From: Taeniopygia guttata
Taxonomy: Eukaryota; Chordata; Aves; Passeriformes; Estrildidae
Assembly: GCF_048771995.1 (NCBI RefSeq)
Contig: NC_133024.1
Span: forward strand, 25,746,001 to 25,810,000
Length of the DNA stretch: 64,000 nt
Direction: 5' to 3'
Positions 47,090-60,127 of the stretch are shown here, piece after piece. Position numbers and translations under genes: made by a program. Under the pieces are notes generated by a model. That model searched no databases. It was not told where the DNA came from and saw only the letters and a program-made list of their open reading frames with translations. Position 1 is the first letter of the stretch. Each line of letters opens with the position of its first letter.

Positions 47090-47173
47090 GCGGTGGCGCT
47101 GACGGCAGCGGCGCGCGCGGCGGTGAGGCGGGCGGCGCCGCCCGGAGCCGGGGAGAGCTGGAAGCGGCGCCAG
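47090..47173 (+). other. GTF2E1: GTF2E1 non-coding exon 1 (5' UTR)
   Basis: The first coding exon of GTF2E1 starts with an acceptor and only 30 leader bases, so an upstream non-coding exon is required. A good donor, CCAG|GTCAGT at 47173/47174, lies in the CpG island just downstream of the GC boxes. The 5' limit given is a guess. Confidence 0.6.
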
Positions 47174-48368
47174 GTCAGTGCCGGCCCCGGGAGCGGCGTG
47201 CTGCCTGCGGGGCCCCTGCTCCCGCACCGTGTGCCCGTCCGGGCCCCTTCCTCGCCTTGGCTCCTTCCCACCGTTGTGTTCCTCCTGCGGTGTTTGTTGA
47301 GGCTTCTTTGTTTTCTCTATTTTTTTTTTTTCTTTTTTAAAATGAGGTTCTGCTGACCTCCTCTTGCCCTACAGAATCCCACACAGTTCGGTGTTTAAAG
47401 CTCAGCACATGAAAGCGGGTAGGGAATGGGAAGCTGTGCAGACGGGTAGGGATTCTCCCCTCAGGCTCGGCCGGGAGGTCTGTGCCGTGTGTGGTTCGGA
47501 GGGACATGCAGGGCTATGGGCATCTCAGGAGTAGCTGGCTGGCAAAGTGAGCTCCTTCCTGTGTTTTTGGTGTTTGTTTGGTTTTTTTTTTTGGTGTATT
47601 ATATTCTGGTCTCAGGAGCGTGCTGGTTCCCCGAGAAGCAGGCCAACATCTCATCTCATAGTGGCACCGAGCTGCTGTTCAATGGCTCCAGCTATTAGGC
47701 TTGTGCCATTCCAAGCAGCTCACAATGAAAGAGCAGAATGATTATTCTGAAAAGGTGTTCAGCCGTGCACAGCTAATGTGCATTTTCTTGAAGTCTAGGT
47801 AGCTTAATATTTTACACCCACAAAAAGGTGGAGTTTTGCAGTGACATCCTCTCTGGACACGCTGGTTCTCTTGCTCATCAGAGTTCACCACCAGCTCACT
47901 TAACTGTTGGAAAACATCGCAAAAAGGGGGAAAAAAAAAGTATTTTTCTACCTTTAAGCAATCAGTTTGGTGCACAGGGTGGTGGTGTGAGGGCAGAGCC
48001 ATGTGCCTGGGAAGGAGAACATGCTTTTAGGCAGGAGTGAGGCTTGATGGGAATTGCATTCCTGCCTTCCACTTCCTGTCACATACAGCTCACTTTTTCA
48101 CAGGATGCTTTAGGGGTTTCTTCCGAACAAGAAACTATGTTAATTAAAGCTAATCTAGTGTCTTGTTACTTAGTTTCTTTGTTTATTTATTGCTTTTATC
48201 CACGGTATATACTCACCTAACTAAAACTGTATTTAAGCCAATGATTCCATAATTTTTCGTTGTCTTTCTGGAATTTCCAAAAGGCAATATTGCTCACATC
48301 ATCTATCATGATGAAAAGTGTGGTGTTACAGGTCTTATTGAATCCATAATGTGAAAAAGCAATTATTG

Positions 48369-48383
48369 TTTTTTTTTTTTTTT
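48369..48383 (+). repeat. Poly(T) run
   Basis: Fifteen T in a row in GTF2E1 intron 1. Confidence 0.9.
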
Positions 48384-51300
48384 CTGTCAGAAACATAGAA
48401 AGGAATGGTTAAGCTCTCTTTGCCTTGGTGTAATCATGACTTCCTATGCTTGATATGTGAGAGACATGATCTTACTTTCTTCCCTTTAAAGAAACCCCCA
48501 AAACCATACAACTACATTGTGTGAGGGTTGATGCTTACACGTCTCTGAAATAATACATATTCTCCTGGTAGGTTCAGATCAGAGTGTAAATTTTAAGAGG
48601 TTCTGGTATCGATAATTAAAATTTTCCAATAGCCTCACATTACAGTTAGGTCAGTTTTGCCTCCATGTGGGGGAAGCTCCCCACTCATCTACATCCTTAG
48701 CCATGCATTCTTTTCTTTGTTTTGTGTTGGCTCTAGTCTGGTAATATAAATGATTAAATTATTGAACTTTTCCCCTTTGCCCTCTCTGAAGTGTCCCACT
48801 TTTTATTTTGATATGTCAGTTTTTCACTTTTTAGCAATTGGTTCTTGTTGCTACATGAATAGTGAACTGCCAGAATTAGGACAGAAGGGTGGGGCTTGTG
48901 GCTAAAGGCAAGGAAGGAAAAGAAAGACTTTCTTAGGTGTAATTTGACTTAAGTTGCAACAGGAAATTTCATCCAGTAAAGGAACACACAGGTGGTCCTT
49001 TAATTTCCTGACACCTTGCAATTGTTTATGCTGGGTTAAGATTAGAAGAGTGATTGAGAATTACATCCTGAGCCTGCATTGTTCAGTTTCTGTGCCTGGT
49101 GTGGTCAAACCTTGTGGCCTTATTACATCTCGTTCCATATGTTTTCACTTGTGAAAATGGGGGGAAAAGCCCTCATTTCAGCCAAGCCCCTCAGCCTTTC
49201 TGTGTTCAGCTGCAGCACAACTTCTCATCCTGAATGAAGAAAACCCTTTGATACCTGAGGCCTCCTGGTTTCAGTTTATGGAAGGCCAGCAAGACGATGG
49301 GAGTGAACAGAGATTGTTCTTTTCTGCCCTCATACTTCAAGACAGGTCTTGCAATGAAAATACACTTATTTCTCATCCAGATGTAGTGAAGGAGGAAGGC
49401 TGAGCAGCAGCATTCATGAACTCTCCAGGGAATCAAACTCAGTAAGCTCTTGATAAAATGTCAGAAGACTTTATTTTGAAACTGATGTGGGATAAAAGCA
49501 ATTCTGGACTCACTACAGAGAAATGCAAGTAAAAACAAAACTCCAAAGTGGAAGATTCTGTGCCCTTTTCTGGAAAGAATTAATAGTGTCTGAGGTTACG
49601 TTGTACAGTTATTGAAAATCTTGATGACATATTTTCCCACTGTAGTTCTGAAATGTATGCCTTTCCTTCCTGTTCTCAGGAAGATTCAGGATTGCTTCTC
49701 TTAGCTTAACCTCATCATCTTCTGAAAAGCAGAATTTTAAATCTAGTTAGATTGATAGACTACAAGCAGGGATCTGGTGTTTTTAAGTGACAGCTGGAGC
49801 AGGATATGGCATGCACTGGCTCCAGGAAGCCCATTGTACCTGCCACATTCACGGGAGAGGGGATTTTCTTATTATAACTGGATTTAGATTTTACCTGGAG
49901 AAACTATTTCAGTGGTGCAAGCAAGTAATATTTTTCCCCCTTTCTTAAAAATGGTGTGTCAGAAGCTTGCAGAAGCATTTTCTAAGCAAATCAACAAAAG
50001 CTGGTTTCAAAGATTTAGTGGAAAAGAGCACTAATTCAATAAATGTGGGGAAAAACAGGAAGCACCTGTGCAAGTGTTAACAGTGTGTCTGATAGCCTGT
50101 GTTCACATCCAAACCTGCAACTCCTAGTTTTCCTCCAGAAGAGATCTGGGGTGATACAAAACCTTTGTATATCCATATGAGTCTGAAGAGCAGTCTGCTT
50201 CCTTTTTTAAGATCCTGCTTTTAAAGATCCTCTGTCAAATATATGAATAGTGACACCATTGAATTTTCTAGGTAAAATTAATATAAGTCTCAGAAGTTAC
50301 ATGTTGAAACAGGATGATCTACATTTGCAGTATTGGATAAAAATTCATATTAATTTACTGGCTGATGTAGGTTTTCATATTTTCTAGTACTGTTTTCATC
50401 TACATTGTGGCTTCTAGGTTACCACCCTTCTAGCACTTTTTGTTTCAGTTTGAGTCAGGAAAAGCATGCAGAAAAACAGATCTAACTTCATTAGCACAAT
50501 TCCTGTTCATTGGAATTGAAAACTCTTGAAATTGTTGTATGTGGAGAAGAAGAGTTCAGTTGTTTTCATGTTGCATCAGGAAAGTCCTGAAAGTGCTCAG
50601 TTCAGATTCTGGCTTCTGTGTGGTCTCTGATCCCATCATATTGAAGAGTTTTTTTGCAGTCACTTGTTCTCCCCCTGACATCCTTTCTGGCATCTCTGGT
50701 TATACTGAAGGCCTCATACATTTTACTAAAACTCAGGTAAAATCTTGCAGAAGGTACCTTTATTTTCTTCACTCAGCAGATCTGATTGGGTTGTGTAACT
50801 GTAACTCTCTTTTTCTAGTGTTGCCTTTTATAGACACATCAATATTAATTCTTTCAATTACAGCAATTTTAAAAACCCAACAGATGTGTTTTTAGGTTTG
50901 CTGTCCTACTGTGTTAACACAGACAGGTCTGCTTTCCTCCTGTACCCAAAATACTGAATTGTATTAATGTGATTACCCAGAACAATTCCCCACCAACTGT
51001 CTCTTTTAATAAAGTCCATGTTTAAATTTGGAAATTCTTCTTTTGGCTGTTTCTGAATAAGATGCTGTCCAGTATGCCTTATTATTAGTGCTGTAGGTGC
51101 ATACTGGCATAGCTGAGTATCGTGGCTACTGTATTTTTTTTTTCCCTGAAAATGTTCCTTGATGTTCATAAATTATTAAGGTCAGTTCAGACATTATTAT
51201 GAAACAGATGCAGGTCCATTAAAACCTTGTTAAAGGTGTTATCATATTTCTTTGCACATGTAATTAATTCAGGTTTGACTTACTGCTTCAGGGGAAGGTG

Positions 51301-51483
51301 AAGTCATTGCTGAAGGATGCAGTAGTAAAGTCCCCTGGGTTTGAATTTTGTGAGTTGAATCAGTGTCTTTTTTGCCTGGTGAAAGATGGTAAGAATTTGC
51401 AGTTTAGGGACTAAAAGTCTTGGATTCTTCATGGACAAGACATCAGCTTGGCCTGGTGAGATCTGGCAGTGGTATGCACTTAC

Positions 51484-51503
51484 TTTTTTTTTTTTTTTTT
51501 TTT
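51484..51503 (+). repeat. Poly(T) run
   Basis: Twenty T in a row in GTF2E1 intron 1. Confidence 0.9.
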
Positions 51504-54500
51504 CCCCTTCAAAGATGGCACTAGTCAGTTGTTTTTTTCACCCAAAGACTGTTTTCTGCAGGATTTAGACCTTAGTGTGTTAATCCACTTTTTGGAGGAT
51601 AACAGGAGAGAATGGTTTCTGGTGTTTTCAGAATGCTTGTATTTCCATATATCCCCATCTGGAAGAAGACTGTCACAGTCAAGATGCCCTCTGTTACCTG
51701 AGGATGAAGAGGATTTGGATACCACTCAAAATCTCCAGCAGAGTAGAAGAAACTATTAAAAGTCCTACTCCCACTAGATGAAAAATAATATTTTCTAGTG
51801 ATTGACACTAAGAAATATTATTCAATCTCTCAATGTTGCTGAAAACTCAAAGAGTTGGTTTTATTTATTGGTCCCTTGTAAGTATCTGTTTAAGCTGTTT
51901 GAGTGCATTATTCAGGAGATTGTACTTTAAACCTATTTTGGAAGTATCTGTGGGGATCTGCAGCTGTCTTATCAATGCAGAGAAAGTGCTTTACATCAGC
52001 TCTCAGATGAGGTGTCCAGAGTGAGATGTGCTTATTTAAAAGCATTTTTCTCCTTTTTTTATTTCAACTGATGTCTGAAGGTCACTGTGCCCCTGCAAGT
52101 TGCATCACCAAGATTTTCTGCTAGGAAGTTTTAGGGAAAGTGGACTGTTGAGGAGAGAAAGTTGTCTGCTCTTCAGATCAGCACTTAACAAGATTTTGAC
52201 TTGAAAAATTTGATTTTTTAACTCTCCTGGTTGCCAGGTTTTATTTAAAATTGATCTTTACACTTATTGTTTACTGTGCTTTAACTCTGAATAAGATTTC
52301 ATCATTTTGAATAAATCAAGGCTTCCCTCCATCTCCTGCATTGACATTGTTTTATAGTGTCCGTATGTTGCTGATAGATATGTCAAAAGCAAGATTTAAG
52401 TGACTGAAAGACTGAAAAAATAACAACAGAATGACATTTACCTTTAGAGATGATATCCTGTGACAGTATTTAGATTTGGTCTGACTTAGAGATTCCAAAA
52501 TACTGCATGGCTAACTCTTGGTGGGACATTGTTTATTGCTAACACTTTTACCTTCAATGCAAAGCTCTGTAAAACTCTCCTTTGTGTGAGATGAATCCCT
52601 GTGTCTCTGGCATGAAAGAGAAACCTAGCTGACTCTTAGAAGTACGTGTTTCATGGTTAATTCATGGTGTGATAGATGTGTTTTAAGTGAATTTCCTTAA
52701 AGGGAAGCTGTAGCTGGACATCCAGGCATTGTTTGCTGTGAGCTATTGTCAGCCTGGGCACCAGCAGTCAACAAATGTAGTTCAGTTAATTTCAGTTTGA
52801 GCACTGTAAATACCATTTGGCTCTAAGTTAGAGGAAAAGCAAAGCTCAAATAGGGAAGTGTTCTAAAAGAAAACCACGAAGGTGGTGTTTTTCTTATCCA
52901 ACAAGCATAAAAGACAGAATGATCTTAATTTAGTTACTGTGACGCTTCACATTCCACAGCCTAATTGCTTTGTAGTATGCCAGTACCATAACCCTTAAGA
53001 GCAACATCCCTCCTCAGTGGCAGCAGAGGGTAGGGGTGGAAGAGAGCAAAGCTTCAATGGGTAATGCTACACTTTTTTGAAAGGACGCTGTTTATCATAA
53101 GAGAAAAAAATACCCAAGACTACTGTGATAAATGATCACAGATTTTTGAGATGTCTTAGCTGATGGAAGTGACACAGCAGCTGCTTGATTACTTAGAGAG
53201 TTGGTGATCTCAGAGGGATGTCTTAGTGTGGGGAGTGGACAATGGTTGTGTAATGGTGTGTGTGAAAAGGCCTATCAGTGGTTTTATGACAGTGATGAAA
53301 AAAATAGGATACTCATCCAGATCCTTTCTTCTGCTTTCACTTTTTGCTTTATTTGGTAGGCTTGAATACTGGGGAGATATATATACAGTGTGTGAAGCAT
53401 CTAATGGAAGTGAAAATAAGCATTGGTAGAATTTTACCATTTAATATATTAGTTCACAGATAAAAATTGCATAGCAATGATGAAAAAAACAGAAAATAGG
53501 GTGAGGGGGGTTTTCTTCAGTGGAAAGAACCTTTTGCTGAAGAAATGGTTACTCATGTCCTAAACTAGTATAGAAAAATCATACTGAAAAAGTTGAGAGT
53601 CTTATTTGATGTTATCTGGAAGTGTAACCTGAATGACTATTTCAAAAGCACCTTTAATACTTTGTTCTTTCCTTGAATCACTGGTGCTGTCTGTGAGCTA
53701 AATCTGGCAGGGGTGACAATGTGAGGAATTCCTTGCATGTGATTTTATATATGTTGCCATATATGTCAGAGTCATGACCTTTTGTGCCATTTGATGTTAT
53801 GGTGGAGAAAAGTGAAGTGAAAATAGAGTAGTTAGAAATAGTTGTCTTGTCGCAGGCAGCCTGGTAAGTGGTGGTAAGTAACTCAAAGGATACTTCATGG
53901 AATATATATATTTTAAACGCATCATATTTGGTATGTCTTGACTTTTTCTTCATTTATGATGCTGTATTACTCATGGGCTTTTAAGTACTGAATGTGGGAC
54001 TTTAAATAAAGGTTCAGTCCTTTATAAGGACCTCTTTGCTCATACAAGAACAAGACTGAAGCAGTTTGTGATGTAGGAGTTGGTAGTGCTAATGGTTTTC
54101 ATGCTGCAGATAATTGACTGAGGTCTGTTTATGAGCAAGGATCTCTTCTCATGGTGCAGCTGGGAGTTTTTGCTTGAATGCATCCAAGCTTGTACAGCAA
54201 GCTGTCCTCATAGGGCATCTCTGCCCAGGGATGGCTGAGATGCTAAACCAGACAGGGCTGCTTACACTAGAATCAAGTGATGTCAGCTGAGGCCCTCAGA
54301 CTACACTCTTGGGCTGTCTTACGGCCTTTCTTTCTGTAGCTATTTTCTGCTTTTCCCAATTTATGGGTCTCAGTTATCTCAAAGCTGTCTTCTGAAGGAC
54401 AGCTTTCTTACTCAAGCTGTGTTGGCTGTGACTGAATACAAATGAAATCTGCTGTATGTTTTGGTACTAATTTCTTGTGAGCTTTAAAAAAAGTTTTACA

Positions 54501-54690
54501 TTGTTTTGCTTTGAATGAGAGGTATCATTTCCTATTTCTGTAGCATTATTGACACCTAAGAAGAAAGTACAAGGCTTAGCAAAGGGAAATGGAAAACACC
54601 CCATCCTTTTCTTACCTCTAAGTAAGATAAATAAGAACTTTGGAAGTTAGAAGACTAGCTAAGAATCCATCTGCCTTTTTGTCCTTGCAG

Positions 54691-55227
<537 letters not shown>

Positions 55228-55853
55228 TAGGGAAAATTTTCTTTGAGCTTGGCCAGGGCTAGAGGGCACTCTATTTCTGCAGGTGGTAAATGTTTGAGCA
55301 AAACACAAAAAGAGTGTATACAGATTTATACAGACGAAGAGGAATCTTGGTGAAATGCTTTTGAGTAACAAGCAGTAAAGAAATGGAAGTCTTATTGAAG
55401 TCACACTCAAGGGTGAATAACGCAATCTGTCCTTGTTGGAAGCTGATGGCTTTTCAGTATAACCTGGTCTTGCCAGTAAACTGTCCAGATAGTTTGCAGA
55501 GAGGGTATATGTAGAGTTGGTTTTAGTTGGTCATGCAAGAAGTGAGTTGTTACTGTTTAATATTCTCTAGTTTAGTGCATTATACTGCACAACCTTGTTT
55601 CCCAGTGCAAAGCAGTCTCACAAAAGTTAAAAGAAATTAATTAAAGTCTTGTCTGTGGTTGGGAGTAAACAAGATTCTTATTCATGTCTAAGTCTCAGTG
55701 GAAGTGTGTATCTGTCTCATGCATATGAAATGAGAGTCTTTCTTGGGTGTCATTGTCTACTTTGTGCTTCTGTGCCAGGGAATAAAAGGAAGCACACCTG
55801 CACCCGATGAGACTGTTTTACTAGTCTAATCTGGGATTATTTTGGGGGAAGGC

Positions 55854-55865
55854 GGGGGGGGGGGG
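55854..55865 (+). repeat. Poly(G) run
   Basis: Twelve G in a row within a G-rich stretch that also has a GGGGG run just upstream. Possible assembly-error spot. Confidence 0.85.
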
Positions 55866-58800
55866 CGTTATGTGTTAATTTACTTTTTAATTTTTTTCTT
55901 TGGAATTCTGTGTCCTGATTTTACTTTTTCAGAAAAGTAAGAGGATAGAAGTTAGGAGAGCTCTTGGATACGTTTAAGTATGATGTTTTGTGTCAGTTAA
56001 CAGAATGAGAAGCTGTAAATTTTATTGTTTAGCAACACTGAATCTTTTAATCTGGGGTTATTGATGTTTAATCTGCCAAGTGGAAACACCCAAGAAATGT
56101 TCAGCCTCTCATTTTCCCTTTTTCCTGCCTCCAAAGTTAAAAAGCTGTGAAACTCCTTTTATTTGAGCAACCATGAAAATATTACTTAGTACTAGGGAAG
56201 CAGAATCCACTAAGTAACAGCTGTTGATGAAATCCAGTGCAGCTCACTGAGTAGAAATTGCTTCCTTGTAGAGCACCAAACCAGCAGTGCCAGCACAGAA
56301 TTTCTGTGCTCACCACTGAGCGCAGAAACTCTACGTGCCCTCCACAATTAATGGTTATCTGTGGTGGCTACAGTTGTGTATGTTGGCTGAAAGGAAATGG
56401 TGCTTTTGCAGTTTGTATTGGTAAGGAGAGAGTAGAGAACCAACACATGCAGTGGGGAGTGTGAGACACTGATCGCATGGGGACCTGTAGCACTTAGCAA
56501 AGGCCTGTGGCCATTGCCTCCCAGCCTGTGTGGGCACTGAGTTCTGAGAGCAAAGAACTGCCTGTCAGGGAGGTGCTGAAAATAATAATGCTGGGATTTG
56601 GCTTTGATACCAAGGCCTGTGCTCCAGGAACTGATAAGGTCAACCAAGGGTCTGCCTGCAGTACCGGCACTGGCTGTGTCCCCAGTGTGAAGTCACTCAC
56701 TGGCACATGGAGTGTTTTATGTTCTGATGGAGGAAAAGGCTGAGTGCTGTTTTCTCAGCAATTCCCAGGAGTTCTGTCAGTATTTGTGCAAATAACAAGA
56801 TTGTCAGTTTGCCTCCACGTACTTTCAGTAAGAACATACCTGCATAGAATTTACGTATATTCTGTTTCTCCTTATATTATTTTTGAGTAAATGATAGCTT
56901 CATCTAGATAATGCACAATGATACTGCTGTATGTCTGCTTTATATTGAGTGGAATGTGTCTCCATATTTCTTGATGCTCTGAATTCTCTATCAGAAAAGA
57001 CCTGAGAGACCCCTAGGTCTTTCACAGAGGAAGCTCATGAGGTCAAGGCATGCAAAGAAAAAGGTTTATTAGACAGTGAAGAGCTGTGCTTTTCCAAGAA
57101 TGTCTTTAGCTCCTGTCAGTGCTAAAGATAAACCTTTCCCACTCATGGAAAGTTGTGGCAGTACAACTGCTGAAGGGTAGCTGAGAGCCACATAGCTTCA
57201 GTCACAGTTGACCTGAACTGTTCTTAGACTGCAGCTATGTTGATAAAACTTTGTGAATTAAAAGGCCTGCAGGGCCAAAATCTCTCAATCAGTGGAGCAG
57301 GTAGGACATGGAAGGCATTCTCTGCACCAATCTGGACCAAGCTGCACTTAAATTGAGAGTATTTTGTTTAAAGATACCCTCTTTCACAGCCTGTCTTTTG
57401 TCCTTGTCATTCAGAGAGGGGTGTGATTTAGATGTCTTGTGTTTTCATCTGTTCTGCTTTTCTCTTTCCTATCTACAACTCAAATGCAAACTCTCGGCAA
57501 TTGCAGAATTGGAAGAGTTGCTCTTAACGCTTCCTTATTAGCATGGGTGAAGAGGTTTCCAGAGCCACTCCATGACTCTGGTCATTATACTGGAATTTGT
57601 GAATTAAGAGTGCTTATAAAGAGCCTGTTCATAATTTGGATCTGTAGAGCTCTTTAGTTTTTATCACAGCATCTGTGTCTAGCTCTTGGATTTGGCAGAC
57701 CTTTGTTTCTTATGGGTCAAGTAGCTCTCTTTTGGCTCTTTTCTTTACTCCATCTCTGAATAATGTTGGAATAAACCTAAGTGTGTATTTTTTAATCAGA
57801 AAATGTGATTATTGATGGTGTTGGAAGGTAGGCATGAGTCTGCTGAGAAAAAATAATTGATAATGAGAAGGCTTTGTTTTCAGGACATGTAGGTGTGGAT
57901 GTGCTTTGACTGCTGTTCAATTAACTTGGAAAAAATATTTTGAACAAAGTAGTGTGCTTGCCACTACAGTAGTTTTAAATGTAGATTTTAAATAGTAGAA
58001 GTGTTACTTTTAGAGTGTGTTCCCTCTGGTTTTAAAAGCATTGTAAGATTTTTTTTCTCCATCCCTTTTTCTACCATTAAATGTCTCAACCCAAAAAAGC
58101 CTCCAAAGACTTGCTGTGTTGTCAAAGGTTGAATAACTTATCTAGTACTTGAAGGAAGTTCAAGAACAGGATGTGTGACAGTGAAAGTCAAGATGATGCC
58201 AAAAACTGGAGTTTTTCTGCTGCTTCAACTCACAAGGCGATCTTCTGAAAAGTGGAAAGAAATGCCTGCTGTGTTGAAGGAGTTGCTTGGTTGGGTGACC
58301 AGTGAGTTGAGTGTCTGTTAACTCTGAGCATGGCATGCCCAGGTCAGGAGTTTTAGCCCCATCTGTTCTACAGGAGGAGCTTGAGCAGATCTCTAGGTGT
58401 CACACTTTCTCCTCAGTGGTGTTTTTCACTGTTGCCTCCAAAGAAGCTATATCAGTAACCCCTAGTTTTACAGGCAAACAGTGTGAACACAGCATGATTT
58501 TATTGTGCAGAAGTTTGCAATGGAAGCTTGTAGCAAACCTTAGAAAAACTTTCTGATTGAAGAGTTTGCCTATGGATGGGAATTGGTGCAGACTGGGTTG
58601 TTACAGGCTGAGCAACCACTTCTGTGAGTGTTTTGAAATCTACAGGAGAGAAAACAATAATGCTGATGAATGAAAAGTCTTTACTTCTAGCTTTGTTTTC
58701 CAGATAGGATGACTGAGAGAGGAAAAAGATAGTTGTTTTCCTGGAATACCCTACTATGAGCACTTGGTCCTTGCCTTTCCCTTGTTCCATCATCTGCTGT

Positions 58801-60098
58801 CTGACTGTACTCTGGTATTTCATCACTCCTCATTGTGCACATGAATTTGCAGCTGCTGCTGTGATGAACGCTTATGGAGGTGGAAAGTTTCAGCTATTCC
58901 CCTGAACAAGATAAAGGCTGTCTCTTGAGGCAGGGGGTGTACAAGGAAATAGTTTAGTTGAGGAGCAGTAAAGCCATCTGTTAGATGTGTGATGTGAATA
59001 ACACTGCTGAACTCTGTCTACTGCCAACCCTGGGCCAAAAGTGGAAACTGGCGTAAGGGAACATTGGGTTTTCCTGTTTCACCTAAAGATAGGATGTTGT
59101 ATTAGTCTCTTTAACCTATGGGAAGAATGTTCTTCTCTGTGCTTTTAATGTGGAAACTGCAGAAATTTGGCTTCTGCAGGTCAATCCCTTGAATTGCAGA
59201 TCAACCTAAACAACTCGATACCATTTTGTGGACTGGATGTTTGGAGAATTGAACCCAAATGCCCACGTGCGTGCAGTGGCGTGCGGGGGAAGCACGGGAG
59301 GAGCTGCATTTCTCACCCGGTAGAGGGCTCTGTCTTTTCTCTCTACAGATGGGCTTGGCTTGCTTAATCCATAGAATGTCACAACACTGGAAATTATGTT
59401 CATGGATGTGTGTTTCTGTAGCGTGATTAATTGGATCTGGCCGGAGAACGTCTCTAATGTATCCTATTCTCAAACCTTAATTATATTTGTAAATCTAGTG
59501 TGGTGTTGGAGTTCTGTCAAATTCAAGGTCAGTTTGAAAGAAAGTATGTGACTAGAAAATGCAGAAGGTAGAATGAGTTGGAAGTGAAGGAGTGGCAGAA
59601 ATGAGATTCTGCAGTGCATAACACCAGTATTCAGCCCTGGATTTTCTGAGGTATTCTAAATACCAGACTGTTAGGATACTCACCAGTGCAGAAAGTGAAT
59701 TTGATGTTAGAAAGTGTAAGGCTAGATGAAGTCGTTCTTCCACTACTCTCTACCACCTTCACAATATAATTTTTACCCAGTTATGAATTTCTTTCACTTC
59801 TCTTACTGTGAAGAAAAATACAGATGTTACCAGTATGTTGTAATTACAGTTGATCTCTCACGTCCATCTATACATTGTGTCCTCACCCTAATATTCAATT
59901 AGATAAGGTGTGAATAGTAGTGGAATGAAATGGATGGAAGACAAGTGGGTAATGTGAATCAGAAAGGTGATGCTTGTTGGGATAGTCTTAATCACAGTGG
60001 TAATCACTGAAATATTTTGTTGTTTTTTGAAATTGCAGCAGTTAATTACTTGTCTGCTCTTCATCCTCCCACAGTTTGCTCTTGGTTTGGTGGGTGAT

Positions 60099-60127
60099 TT
60101 TGTGGGGATGTCTCGCATCCCCACAAA
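60099..60127. repeat. Perfect 12-bp inverted repeat (hairpin), 5-nt loop
   Basis: TTTGTGGGGATG (60099-60110) and CATCCCCACAAA (60116-60127) are exact reverse complements around the loop TCTCG. It lies in GTF2E1 intron 2 and pairs no further outward. Confidence 0.88.

Larger units (their letters stand above)
46690..47270. promoter_or_regulatory. CpG-island bidirectional promoter of RABL3 and GTF2E1
   Basis: A GC-rich, CpG-dense block lies between two divergent genes whose first exons are about 0.3 kb apart. It holds four CCAAT-type boxes (46901 +; 46939, 46981 and 47033 as ATTGG), GC boxes at 47054-47060 and 47064-47070, and an NRF1-like core GCGCACGCGC at 47075-47084. No TATA box is seen. 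This is a classic layout for head-to-head housekeeping genes. Factor binding is inferred from motifs only. Confidence 0.85.
47174..54690 (+). other. GTF2E1: GTF2E1 intron 1
   Basis: A 7.5-kb intron in the 5' UTR. It holds poly-T runs at 48369-48383 and 51484-51503. No repeat family, RNA gene or additional exon was recognised. Confidence 0.65.

Noticed and set aside
46690-47356. Ala/Arg/Gly-rich frames in the CpG island
   Set aside because: Typical spurious frames of a CpG-island promoter; the real content is regulatory plus the first exons of RABL3 and GTF2E1.
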